A stretch of 64,000 nucleotides of DNA. Origin: Bacteroidota bacterium (lineage in GTDB: Bacteria; Bacteroidota; JABWAT01). Location: the NCBI GenBank assembly GCA_023151185.1, contig JAKLJL010000010.1:1-64000 (forward strand), read 5' to 3'. Both the position numbers and the translations under genes were made by a program. Position 1 is the stretch's first letter, and each line of letters opens with the position of its first letter. Below the pieces are notes generated by a model. The model did no database searches and had not been told where the DNA came from. It was given only the letters and a program-made list of their open reading frames with translations. Positions 45,908-54,885 of the stretch are shown one piece after another.

Positions 45908-46759
45908 ATGAAGTTAATTGGGTTTGGTAAACTTTCCGGTGCTGCACTGCTGCTTTTCGCCGGATTCACGTCCTGCGGAGAGGATCAGCCGGGATCCTCC
46001 CTTTTTAAAAAGCAAACGGTTTCGGGTGACGGAAACTATGAACTTGCCGTTTACACGTCTTTTAACAAAGATTCCGAAAAACTTCTGGTTTTTGAATCGG
46101 GGCTTGGTGATGATCACGCTGTCTGGCTGAAATCGGGAGTTGCCGGTGAATTGGCAAGCTCATTTGATGTCATACTTTACGACCGTGCCGGGTACGGGGC
46201 ATCGGGTTATGATACCCTGCCGAGAATAGCAGCGAGGTGCAGCAGGGACCTGGAGAAGATTATCCGGGCAGTTGGCGGTAACCGGAAAGTTTATCTTGCC
46301 GGACATTCTTTTGGTGGATTGATCATCCGGGAGTTTGCACTTGCCTTCCCTGAAAAAACGAATGGTCTCCTGTTCATTGACCCGTCTCATGAACAGTATA
46401 ACTCCCCCGACGAGGAGACCGAGATGGTGCTGGCAGAAGCGTTCAGGGAGGCATACGGACCCCATTCCGGTGCCGCAGCTGAAGCGGAGCAGTTAATGGA
46501 AAGTCTGAATGAGAGTAAAGGGAAGGGCCCCCTGCCCGATGTGCCGGTAACTGTTCTGACCAGCATGAAGGAGGATGAGGGTAACCGGTATTCGGATGAA
46601 GTCAATCAGAAAACGCGGCAGGATTGGTATCAGGCTCATGAATCCCTCAAAACGGGAGTGACCCGGTTTGTCCACCGGCAAACTCTGAACTCCGGCCATT
46701 ATATCCAGCTTGAAGAGCCGGGACTTGTTCTTTCTGAGTTCCTGAACCTCTTAAAGTGA
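45908..46759 (+). CDS. lipoprotein alpha/beta hydrolase
   Basis: The start at 45908 gives a signal sequence with lipobox FTSCG (Cys near residue 23); the frame can be extended to 45875 but with no leader benefit. The 283-residue hydrolase has LLVFESGLGDDHAVW (oxyanion region), DRAGYGASGYD, the nucleophile motif AGHSFGGLIIREF (Ser about 128), the acid region near VTVLTSMKEDEG and a C-terminal NSGHYIQLEEP with the catalytic His. Lipidation would place it on the periplasmic or outer face. Substrate unknown. Confidence 0.8.
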   Translation: MKLIGFGKLSGAALLLFAGFTSCGEDQPGSSLFKKQTVSGDGNYELAVYTSFNKDSEKLLVFESGLGDDHAVWLKSGVAGELASSFDVILYDRAGYGASGYDTLPRIAARCSRDLEKIIRAVGGNRKVYLAGHSFGGLIIREFALAFPEKTNGLLFIDPSHEQYNSPDEETEMVLAEAFREAYGPHSGAAAEAEQLMESLNESKGKGPLPDVPVTVLTSMKEDEGNRYSDEVNQKTRQDWYQAHESLKTGVTRFVHRQTLNSGHYIQLEEPGLVLSEFLNLLK

Positions 46760-47383
46760 ACATGCTGCAGCCCCGGCGAGCCGGTCCCGGATGGCAAGTT
46801 AGTGCAGGCAGGAATCGTACCGACTTGTCCTGAAAGAAGGCGGATCGTAGTAAAGCCAGATGAGGGAATTTATCAGCCGGTAGATCCGGAGGTTGGGTGA
46901 GTCCGGTCACTGGGTGAGCCTGTTGCAAGGATTAACTGTTGAATGACACTTGATTGACTATTAAGCGACTATTGGGTACGGGAATTTATTAGTCATTCAC
47001 TAGTCAATGACCGGTAAACTGAAACAGGCAGATCGGGGTGATCCTGATGCTGGATTTACCTTTCTGTACTAAAGGATGGCCGGATAGCCTGATTGGCCAG
47101 CACCCGTCGGAGGGACCGGAAATCCTGAAAACCAACAAAACCAGGCTCCGGCTTGACGATCGGGTCAGGTAAAGACACCTTCCGCAAAAAATACGTGACG
47201 CCATCACTGCTATATCCGTCCTGCCGGTTTCTTGTACTTGGCTGTATTTTTTTAGAAATTGGGCCATCCCGGGAGCAGTCCCATTAACAAAGAAAGTACA
47301 GAGCTGACCTGGCAATCTTCAGGATTTTAAGACCTATGGGTTGATCTGATGACGGCCGGTTCCTGAATTTAACCGGAGGTACC
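46760..47383. other. intergenic region upstream of the recombinase, with interleaved inverted repeats
   Basis: No gene is supported. Between 46941 and 47008 two inverted repeats interleave: GAATGAC (46941-46947) with GTCATTC (46992-46998), and ATTGACTA (46953-46960) with TAGTCAAT (47001-47008). A direct repeat GACTATT lies at 46956-46962 and 46967-46973. Such A-B-A'-B' order could be paired recombinase binding sites. GGAGG at 47375-47379 is the SD of the recombinase gene. Confidence 0.4.
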
Positions 47384-48445
47384 ATGGCAACACCCTCTGC
47401 CAAAACCTGGAGTGCACATCCTGTCATCCATCGTGGAATCAACCGGATTGCCGTTCATTTTGATTCTGATCCTGAGTTAAACCGCCGGATCCAGGCTCTG
47501 GACGGTGCCCGGTGGAGCAGAATGCTGAATTGCTGGCATTTACCGGATACGGAGGCCTATCGGCAGCGGTTCCGGATTGAGTTAGAAAAGCAGGAACCGC
47601 CCGGGCCGGATACTGAGGCAGGACTCCACACGTTTGAAATCTGGCTCCAATCGCGGCGGTACAGTGAAAACACCATTAAATCCTATACCGAAGCACTTCG
47701 GGCCTTTTTACTGTTTTGCCAACCAAAACCGGTTTCTGAACTTGGGAATAACGATGTGATCCGGTTTAATGTTGAGTATATCCGGAAAAAGAATTTATCC
47801 TCCTCCTATCAGAATCAGATTGTCAATGCGCTGAAACTGTTCTTTCTGACGGTAAGGAATCAGGTCATTGAACCCGAAAAAATTCACCGCCCCAAACGGG
47901 AGAAGAAACTGCCGAATGTGTTGAGCAAAGAGGAAATGAAGCGGATGCTTCAGGCTCTGAAAAACGTAAAACATAAAACGATGCTCTCGCTGATTTACAG
48001 TTGCGGACTCAGGCGGAGTGAAATTCTCAATCTGAAGCCGGTGGATATTGATTCGGATCGCGGCGTCATCACCATCCGTCAGGCAAAAGGGAAAAAGGAC
48101 CGGATTGTGCCGCTTTCAAACCGGATTCTGGTTCTGTTGCGGGAGTATTATACCGGATGGCGGCCGGTGACCTGGTTGTTTGAAGGCCAGGTTCCGGGTG
48201 AACAGTATGACCCCCGGAGTTTGTCAAGTGTGCTGAAGAAAGCAGCTGAAGAAGCCGGGATAAAAAAACCGGTTACGCTTCACTGGCTGAGGCATAGTTA
48301 TGCGACACATTTACTTGAGTCAGGGACAGATTTGCGGGTCATTCAGGAGTTATTGGGGCACAACAGCAGCAAGACAACTGAGATATACACGCATGTGAGT
48401 ACCCAAACGATTCAAAAGGTTAAAAGTCCGTTTGATGATTTGTAA
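47384..48445 (+). CDS. XerD-like tyrosine recombinase at the head of the cassette array
   Basis: The 353-residue product has an N-terminal extra domain (about 15-65, with RIAVHFDSDPELNRRI and WSRMLNCWHLP) of a kind common in Bacteroidota integrases. A SAM-like core-binding domain (about 82-165) and a catalytic domain follow, with Arg210 (CGLRRSE), Lys235 (AKGKKDR), His300/Arg303 (LHWLRHSY), His326 (LLGHNSS) and Tyr335 (TEIYTHV), all present. The insertion (IntI patch) that marks integron integrases is missing between the Lys motif and HxLR. The gene reads toward the cassettes and ends 97 bp before the first cassette junction, the place of intI in reverse integrons. Whether it acts on these attC sites is unproven. 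Confidence 0.9.
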   Translation: MATPSAKTWSAHPVIHRGINRIAVHFDSDPELNRRIQALDGARWSRMLNCWHLPDTEAYRQRFRIELEKQEPPGPDTEAGLHTFEIWLQSRRYSENTIKSYTEALRAFLLFCQPKPVSELGNNDVIRFNVEYIRKKNLSSSYQNQIVNALKLFFLTVRNQVIEPEKIHRPKREKKLPNVLSKEEMKRMLQALKNVKHKTMLSLIYSCGLRRSEILNLKPVDIDSDRGVITIRQAKGKKDRIVPLSNRILVLLREYYTGWRPVTWLFEGQVPGEQYDPRSLSSVLKKAAEEAGIKKPVTLHWLRHSYATHLLESGTDLRVIQELLGHNSSKTTEIYTHVSTQTIQKVKSPFDDL

Positions 48446-48548
48446 AAAAATCTTATCTTGCCCGAAACAAACAAGTGAAAAACAGTCTCATACCTCTCTG
48501 GATGTGGCAACTATGAGAACATTTTTCACCTATATAAACGAGTTGGCA
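48446..48548 (+). other. attI-like junction at the array head
   Basis: GTTGGCA at 48542-48548 is the proposed recombination point: GTTGGCAGC (48542-48550) is the exact reverse complement of GCTGCCAAC at 54745-54753, the R'' end of the same cassette. No foldable L''/L' arms occur in the ~100 bp upstream, as expected for a non-hairpin attI rather than an attC. The AAAC just before the point resembles the AAAC/GAACC preceding GTT in the attC sites. Confidence 0.5.
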
Positions 48549-48615
48549 GCAAGTGTAGAAAGACACGAAATCTTGACAAGACTATTGAGAATAATAAAGA
48601 ACTGAAGAATTTATA

Positions 48616-50205
48616 ATGGCCAAAAAACAAAAAACAACAGACACATTAAACTTAGAATCCATACTGTTTAATTGCAGGGAATATTTACGAAGTAATGCAT
48701 CACTGAATGATAAAAGGGACTTGCTTTTAACTCTCGTCTTCTTGCGATTTATTGGAGAGAAGTTTGAGAACACGCAAAATGAAATGAAGCAAGAATGCCT
48801 CAACAATGGTATTACAGATGAGGAAGTAATAAGCTCGTTTCTTAATAGCCCAAGTCGTTACAAAGGGATAGCTTTTGTGCCGGAAAAGGCACGTTGGTCT
48901 ATGATTATAAAAGAGCCTGCATCAAAATTAAATGCCACACTGGATGACGCTATTCAAGAACTTGAAAACAGTAGTGATGCGTTAAAAGGATGTGTTCGTT
49001 TAGGATTGTTTACTTCCATTAATCTCGAAGCCAACGTTATTAAAAAGGTTGTTGACGAGGTGAATAAGATTTCGCACAAGACTTTTGGTGAGGAGAAAGA
49101 TTTGATTGGTCGTGTGTATGAATATTTCCTTAAGTCTTTTGCTGTGAATGCAACTAAGGAAGAAGGCGAGTTTTATACTCCACACGATATAGTTGAGTTG
49201 ATAGCAGCTTTTGTTGAGCCATTTGATGGTACGCTTTACGACCCTTGTTGTGGTTCGGGTGGTATGTTTATTCAGTGTGCAAAATATGTAGAAGCAAAGC
49301 AAGGTGATATTAAAATGGTGAACGTGTATGGACAGGAGAGAGACCCTGCCACATACCGACTTGCCAAAATGAACCTTGCTATGCGTGGCATCTCACATCA
49401 CCTTGGTGAGAAAAATGCCGATACATTTTCAAATGACTTGCACAAAGGGCTGACCTTCGATTTTATTATGGCCAATCCGCCATTTAACTTAAAGAAATGG
49501 TATGACATCTCTTTGAGCAAAGATGGGCGCTGGGCTGATTACGCCTTACCACCTGAGGGCAATGCCAACTATGCCTGGATATTGCATATGCTCTCTAAGT
49601 TGAAGGCTGGTAAGGGTGTAGCAGGCTTCCTGCTTGCTAATGGTGCATTGGGCGATGGCGATGCAGTGGCAATTCGTAAAAAATTGATTGAGAAAGACAA
49701 GGTAGAAGCTATTGTGGTGCTACCTCGTGAGTTATTCTATACTACTGATATATCTGTTACGCTTTGGATATTGAACGAGAACAAAAAGGGCGGTATGTTT
49801 CACGGTCGCAAATTGCGTAACCGAGAAAAGGAAATCCTCTTTATGGATTTACGCCAATGGACTGAAAACCCGGTGAAGAATGAACAGAAAAAGAAAGTAG
49901 AGTTGAAAGCCGACCAGATTAAGCGAGCCACAGAAATCTACTTCACGTGGCAAAGCGAGGTAACGGATGGTGCAAATTATGCCGAACCAGAATTATACAA
50001 GTCTGTTGGCTTTGAAGAGTTAGAAAAAAATAATTTCTCGCTTGTACCCAGCCGATATATTGAGTTTGTTGACCGTGATACTAAAATAGATTATCATCAA
50101 GTACTGACCGAAACAGCGACAACTGTTGCCGACCTATTGAAACGCCAACAGCAAAATGACGAAACATTGCGTAACGCCCTAAAGCAGCTTGGTTATGAGT
50201 GTTAA
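48616..50205 (+). CDS. hsdM: type I restriction-modification methyltransferase subunit
   Basis: The 529-residue adenine-N6 methyltransferase has an N-terminal helical HsdM_N domain (about 10-150, LRSNASLNDKRDLLLTLVFLRF), then EEGEFYTPHDIVELIAAF, the SAM-binding motif I DPCCGSGGM (about 209-217) and catalytic motif IV NPPF (about 287-290), and a C-terminal helical region contacting HsdS. Together with HsdS it methylates the recognition site; with HsdR it forms the restriction complex. It starts 74 bp inside the cassette, and hsdS overlaps its stop by 11 bp. Confidence 0.95.
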   Translation: MAKKQKTTDTLNLESILFNCREYLRSNASLNDKRDLLLTLVFLRFIGEKFENTQNEMKQECLNNGITDEEVISSFLNSPSRYKGIAFVPEKARWSMIIKEPASKLNATLDDAIQELENSSDALKGCVRLGLFTSINLEANVIKKVVDEVNKISHKTFGEEKDLIGRVYEYFLKSFAVNATKEEGEFYTPHDIVELIAAFVEPFDGTLYDPCCGSGGMFIQCAKYVEAKQGDIKMVNVYGQERDPATYRLAKMNLAMRGISHHLGEKNADTFSNDLHKGLTFDFIMANPPFNLKKWYDISLSKDGRWADYALPPEGNANYAWILHMLSKLKAGKGVAGFLLANGALGDGDAVAIRKKLIEKDKVEAIVVLPRELFYTTDISVTLWILNENKKGGMFHGRKLRNREKEILFMDLRQWTENPVKNEQKKKVELKADQIKRATEIYFTWQSEVTDGANYAEPELYKSVGFEELEKNNFSLVPSRYIEFVDRDTKIDYHQVLTETATTVADLLKRQQQNDETLRNALKQLGYEC

Positions 50206-51325
50206 TAAAGAAGAGAGTAACTTGGTTCACTTAGGAGACTATATTGAGCTATGCGATGAAAGGAATAGTGATGGAAATTATACACTTGATGATGTAAGAG
50301 GAATAAGTATCTTAAAAAAACTTATTCCAACAAAGGCTGATATGCAAGATGTATCATTGTCTCCATATAAATTATTAAAACCTCGAGAATTTAGTTATGT
50401 AACCGTAACATCTCGCAACGGAGGCAAAATTTCATTAGCAATAAATGATTCTAACCAAACCTTTATTGTTTCATCCTCATACGAAGTGTTTAAATCTATA
50501 AATAAAGAAGAGCTACTACCAGAGTACCTATACATATTATTAAGTCGAGAGGAATTTGATCGTTTATCTCGCTTTAATTCGTGGGGAAGTGCAAGAGAAA
50601 CATTCGATTGGAGTGAGTTATGTCGAATTCAAATTCCACTCCCCGACCCTGATATTCAGCAGGAATTAGTTGATACCTATAATGGACTAAAAGCATTAGC
50701 AGAGCAGAACGAAGCCTTAATCAAGCCACTCACCGAAGCTTGCCAGGCCTATATTGTCGATTGTAAAAAGAAGTACCCAGAAGTGGAACTTGGGGAGTAT
50801 ATTGAGGAATACGATAAAAGAAATTCTGATAAGAAAATAAAAGCGGTAAAAAGTGTATCGATAACTAAAGAGTTTAAAGAAACTGGAGCAAAAGTCAACA
50901 AAGATGAATTGGAGGGCTACAAACTAGTTCCACCAAGGCACCTGTCATATGTGCAAACTACTAAGAATGAGAAATGTTTTGCAAATGCACTTAACACCAC
51001 TAATGAAACTTATGTAGTTACCCAAGTTAATAGAGTTATTCGTTCCAAAGATGAGACAGTATTAAATATTGGCTTTTTGCATCTAATATTCAGAGGGGTT
51101 GAGTTTGACAGATATGCGATTTTTAACTCTTGGGGTAGTGCAAGAGAAACTTTTGATTGGAATGAATTATGTAGAGTGCGGATTCCTCTCCCTCCTCCTG
51201 AAGTTCAGCAAGCAATAGTAAACATATACAACTGTGCCGAGGAGGCGAAGAAAATAGCAACGGAGGCTCGTGAAAAAATGAAAATGCTCTGCCCTGCTTT
51301 GGTACAAAGAGCCATAAATGGATAG
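50195..51325 (+). CDS. hsdS: type I restriction-modification specificity subunit
   Basis: The start is ATG 50195, overlapping hsdM. The 376-residue product has two target-recognition domains, each opening with Y-I-E-x-x-(D)-x-R-N-S-D (residues about 12-22 and 203-213), followed by conserved helices. Each domain ends with nearly the same block, FNSWGSARETFDWSELCRIQ (about 127-146) and FNSWGSARETFDWNELCRVR (about 310-329). Such similar halves are typical of type I S subunits reading a bipartite site, each TRD one half. Both TRDs look related, so the recognition site may be nearly symmetric in base content. Confidence 0.9.
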   Translation: MSVNKEESNLVHLGDYIELCDERNSDGNYTLDDVRGISILKKLIPTKADMQDVSLSPYKLLKPREFSYVTVTSRNGGKISLAINDSNQTFIVSSSYEVFKSINKEELLPEYLYILLSREEFDRLSRFNSWGSARETFDWSELCRIQIPLPDPDIQQELVDTYNGLKALAEQNEALIKPLTEACQAYIVDCKKKYPEVELGEYIEEYDKRNSDKKIKAVKSVSITKEFKETGAKVNKDELEGYKLVPPRHLSYVQTTKNEKCFANALNTTNETYVVTQVNRVIRSKDETVLNIGFLHLIFRGVEFDRYAIFNSWGSARETFDWNELCRVRIPLPPPEVQQAIVNIYNCAEEAKKIATEAREKMKMLCPALVQRAING

Positions 51326-54300
51326 GGCAAAAAAAATAGTAGATAAAATGAAAGGTAAATTTTTTGAAAGTGATTACGAAGAAGCCCTCATCGACCTGCT
51401 GGGTCAGCAAGGCTGGACGTACACACACGGTGGCAGCATAGCTCGCAACAATAGAGAAGTACTTCTAATAGATGATTTAACGAATTATCTGCAGCAACGC
51501 TATACCGAATTACTGGCAAGTGATATAGAGGAGATTATCAACCGTTTACGCCACGTAAGCGGGCAAACTCATTTCGAGCTACTTCGTAATACCTATTACT
51601 TTGTGCGTGATGGATTGCGTTATACACGAAACCAAGACGGAAAAATATTCGATATTGAGTTTGTTGATTTTGAATTTGAAAATAAAAACAATGTTTATCG
51701 CTGTGTAAACCAGTTTGAAGTAGGATATGGACTTAAAGATGATGTTCGCATACCCGATGTGTTACTCTTCGTGAATGGTATTCCCCTATGCATTTTCGAA
51801 CTTAAAAATCCAACAGACTTTAATGCAACTATTGCCAATGCATACGAGCAAATTCATATTCGCTACAAAAGAGATATATCGCATCTTTTGCGTTACTGCC
51901 CACTCTCCTGCATCAGTGATGCATCAATAAATAACACAAAACTTGGAACAACCTACACGCCATACAATCACTACTATGCGTGGAAGAAAGTAAATAACGA
52001 GGACGAATCAGCCAAGCGGGGCATTGACCAGGTAAAAACCATCGTGGCAGGCGTGTATGAGCCCAATCGCTTCTTAGAGATTCTTCGTGATTACGTTTAT
52101 TTCCCCGACAAAACACACGACAAAGAAGAAGAGGTAGTGTGCCGTTACCCTCAATTTTTTGCTACCCGAATGCTAAGAGAGAGTGTACTGAATGCACACA
52201 CCGCAAATAGCAGAAAAGGCGGAACATACTTTGGTGCAACGGGCTGTGGCAAAACCTATACAATGATGTTTTTGGCTCGTCAACTATCATTACGTTGCAA
52301 GGAGCTTGGCTCTCCTACTATTGTGATGATTGTGGATAGAGATGATCTACAAACGCAAGCTGGCAAATTATTCCTTCGTTCAGAAGATTTTTTATCATTG
52401 GGAACAGCTAAAATCATTGCAGACAGAGAAGACCTTAAAAGAGAACTATCCATTAGAGAATCAGGAGGATTCTTTATCTGCACCATCCAAAAATTCTGCG
52501 AAGAAATAGGCGAATTGAATACCCGTAAAAACATTATTTGCTTTTCAGACGAGGCACATCGGACTCAAGTGCGTTTGAATAAGCAGTTAAAAATAAAGGA
52601 TAAAAAAGATAAAAGCGAAATAATAGAAGTCGAAGGTATCGGAGTATTTATAACAAAGCCCTATGCAGAGCATTTGCGTGCTGCATTCCCAAATGCCACT
52701 TTTGTTGGTTTTTCGGGCACACCTATTGATGAAACTATTCAAGTTTTTGGTGATGTGGTGGATAGCTACACCATGCAACAATCTGTTGAAGATGAAATCA
52801 CAGTTGAGCTAAAGTATATCCCTCGCATAGCCAATGTTACGCTCGATAGTGAGAAAGTAAAAGAGATAGACGCTTATTATAAGCAATGTGCTTTGGAGGG
52901 TGCAACCGAAGAGGATGTGGCAGCCAGCAAAAAAGCAATGAGTGCAATGGAAGTGATTCTTGGCGATGAGGAACGATTAGAACGACTTGCCAAGGATATT
53001 ATAGAACACTATACCAAAGCTTGCGAAAACAAAGCTGATGTAGTACAAAAGGCAATGATTGTATGCAGCAAGCGTAAAATTGCATACAAATTACTCCAAA
53101 AGTTCAAAGCCCAAAAGCCTGAATGGTTTGAAGAAAAAAAATCACCGGACGACAGCAAACTAACTGCCGAAGAGTTAAAGCAACTCTCTCCAATGCCTAC
53201 CATAGCAATGGTGGCTACCCGTGGTAAAGATGACCCTAAGGATATGTTTGACTATCTGGGCGATAAACCACGTAGTAAAAAATTGGATGATGCATTCAAA
53301 ACCGAAAATTCCAATTTCCGCATCGTTATAGTGGTCGATATGTGGATTACTGGCTTTGACGTTCCTTGCCTAACATACCTCTACAACGACAAACCACTGC
53401 AAAAACAAACGCTTATTCAAACCATTAGCCGTGTCAATCGGAAATATGAGGGCAAAGAATACGGATATATCATTGACTATATCGGTATTCGAGACAATAT
53501 GATGGAGGCAATGCGTAAGTTTGGTGGTGAAACATTCGGCCCAAGCGAAGATGATGTTAAACAAGCATTAGAGGCTTTAATTATTGAGTTGGATATAATT
53601 AGGAAAGTTTTTGTTGATTTTGACATATCTCCATTTACTGATTCCAAAGCAACTCCATTGGAGCGATTAGAATGTCTGTCTTCGGCAGCCGATTACATCA
53701 TCACACTAAATAATCAGCTGAAACTTAGCAACGATAAAGAAAAACCCAAAACCGTTAGTGCAAAAACATTCTTCTTGGCTCACGTAAAGCGGTTGAGAAC
53801 TGCTTATGACATTTGCCAGCCATCAAATGTGCTTACCAATGAGCAACTCTCCTTATCACAGTGTTTTATGGCGGTTGCATCTTATATCAGAAAGACATCG
53901 GGTGAGAGACACGATACAGAGAGTATGAATCGTGCAGTTGAAAAAATGGTTGCAGAAGCATTGAAATGCAATTCGGTGGTTAGTATTCTGCAAACCGATG
54001 TAGAAGAAAATATTTTTAGTCCTGAGTTTGTGGAGCAGTTGGAACTCATAAAATTACCTGCCACCAAATTGGAAGTCTTGATTAAGATGCTTCGCAAGTC
54101 AATCAAAGAATACAAGGACACCAACAAAATAGCAGCTGAAAAATATGAAGAGTTACTGAAAAAAACCCTGGAAGAATACCATAACAGAAGAGCGAGTTTA
54201 TCCAGTGAAGAAGCCAGCGAAACGCAAACAGAGGCAGTAAATTCAATTATCAGAAATGCTACGCAACAGGCTTTGGATATACTCGCTAAATTAGGAGAAG

Positions 54301-54641
54301 ACAAAGACAGCTTTAGAAAACTGGGATTAACTTTCGAGGAAAAGGCTTTCTATGATATTCTAATGCATCTACGAGACAAGTATAACTTTGAGTATGGTGA
54401 GGACAAAAAAGTAGGTAGCTTGATAATAAACGATAAATGTAAAGTCCTAGCTCAGAAAATTAAAGAGTTGATTGACGTGCAATCCTCTTTTACCGACTGG
54501 CTCAACAATACCAATGTAAGAGCAGACCTAAACCAAAAAATATTCTTCTGTTTGCATAATAATGGGTACCCACCTCAATACAACGATGAAGTTTTTGATC
54601 AAGTAATGGGGCAGGTAGAAAACTTCAAACTTAAAAATTAA
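51318..54641 (+). CDS. hsdR: type I restriction endonuclease subunit
   Basis: The 1107-residue motor nuclease overlaps hsdS by 8 bp; an internal ATG at 51351 is also possible. An N-terminal PD-(D/E)xK nuclease is visible (VRIPDVLLFVNG ... CIFELKNP, about 145-165). The SF2 helicase has Walker A GATGCGKTYTMMF (about 305-317), DEAH (SDEAHRT, about 410), GFSGTPIDE and motif VI-like QTISRVNRKYEGKEYGYIIDYIG (about 700-722), then a long helical C-terminal region. The motifs appear intact, so the system is probably functional. Genes are in order M-S-R, all inside one cassette. Confidence 0.94.
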   Translation: MDRAKKIVDKMKGKFFESDYEEALIDLLGQQGWTYTHGGSIARNNREVLLIDDLTNYLQQRYTELLASDIEEIINRLRHVSGQTHFELLRNTYYFVRDGLRYTRNQDGKIFDIEFVDFEFENKNNVYRCVNQFEVGYGLKDDVRIPDVLLFVNGIPLCIFELKNPTDFNATIANAYEQIHIRYKRDISHLLRYCPLSCISDASINNTKLGTTYTPYNHYYAWKKVNNEDESAKRGIDQVKTIVAGVYEPNRFLEILRDYVYFPDKTHDKEEEVVCRYPQFFATRMLRESVLNAHTANSRKGGTYFGATGCGKTYTMMFLARQLSLRCKELGSPTIVMIVDRDDLQTQAGKLFLRSEDFLSLGTAKIIADREDLKRELSIRESGGFFICTIQKFCEEIGELNTRKNIICFSDEAHRTQVRLNKQLKIKDKKDKSEIIEVEGIGVFITKPYAEHLRAAFPNATFVGFSGTPIDETIQVFGDVVDSYTMQQSVEDEITVELKYIPRIANVTLDSEKVKEIDAYYKQCALEGATEEDVAASKKAMSAMEVILGDEERLERLAKDIIEHYTKACENKADVVQKAMIVCSKRKIAYKLLQKFKAQKPEWFEEKKSPDDSKLTAEELKQLSPMPTIAMVATRGKDDPKDMFDYLGDKPRSKKLDDAFKTENSNFRIVIVVDMWITGFDVPCLTYLYNDKPLQKQTLIQTISRVNRKYEGKEYGYIIDYIGIRDNMMEAMRKFGGETFGPSEDDVKQALEALIIELDIIRKVFVDFDISPFTDSKATPLERLECLSSAADYIITLNNQLKLSNDKEKPKTVSAKTFFLAHVKRLRTAYDICQPSNVLTNEQLSLSQCFMAVASYIRKTSGERHDTESMNRAVEKMVAEALKCNSVVSILQTDVEENIFSPEFVEQLELIKLPATKLEVLIKMLRKSIKEYKDTNKIAAEKYEELLKKTLEEYHNRRASLSSEEASETQTEAVNSIIRNATQQALDILAKLGEDKDSFRKLGLTFEEKAFYDILMHLRDKYNFEYGEDKKVGSLIINDKCKVLAQKIKELIDVQSSFTDWLNNTNVRADLNQKIFFCLHNNGYPPQYNDEVFDQVMGQVENFKLKN

Positions 54642-54746
54642 AAACGTAACGTATAGGCGACACAGACAGACAAGAAAGAAAGCGTACAATGACACTGAAA
54701 CTCAACACTGACAATGGTTTACAAGGACAGACGACAGAACACCAGC

Positions 54747-54879
54747 TGCCAACAGCGGTTTGGCGTAATGGCGGGTTCAGTGCTTCGTATGACAGTTTTG
54801 TGGTAGGTTCAAGTGCAGTTCTTCGATTGAACTTTTGTGCTGAAAATCCGCCACTACGCCAAGCCGCGAACCGTTAGCA
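54747..54879 (+). other. attC site A (end of the R-M cassette)
   Basis: R'' TGCCAAC 54747-54753; L'' 54755-54774; loop of 73 nt; L' 54848-54867; R' GTTAGCA 54873-54879. L'' and L' are complementary at 18 of 20 positions. L' to GTT spacing is 5 nt. The site spans 133 bp. The loop holds AGTGCTTCG (54779-54787), shared with sites B and C. Between the hsdR stop and R'' are 105 bp with no gene, including ACGTATAGGCGAC, which may be a relic of another R' end. Confidence 0.9.
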
Positions 54880-54885
54880 CCAATT

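Noticed and set aside
47384-48445. Calling the recombinase an IntI integron integrase
   Set aside because: The ending KSPFDDL resembles IntI tails, but the IntI patch between the Lys motif and HxLR is absent and the N-terminal extra domain is of the Bacteroidota XerD-like kind.
48446-48542. A fifth attC upstream of hsdM
   Set aside because: No L''/L' arms can be paired in the available space. The segment is better described as attI-like.
54689-54877. Small gene of about 62 codons
   Set aside because: It lies across attC site A and follows its arms; no family signal and no good ribosome site.
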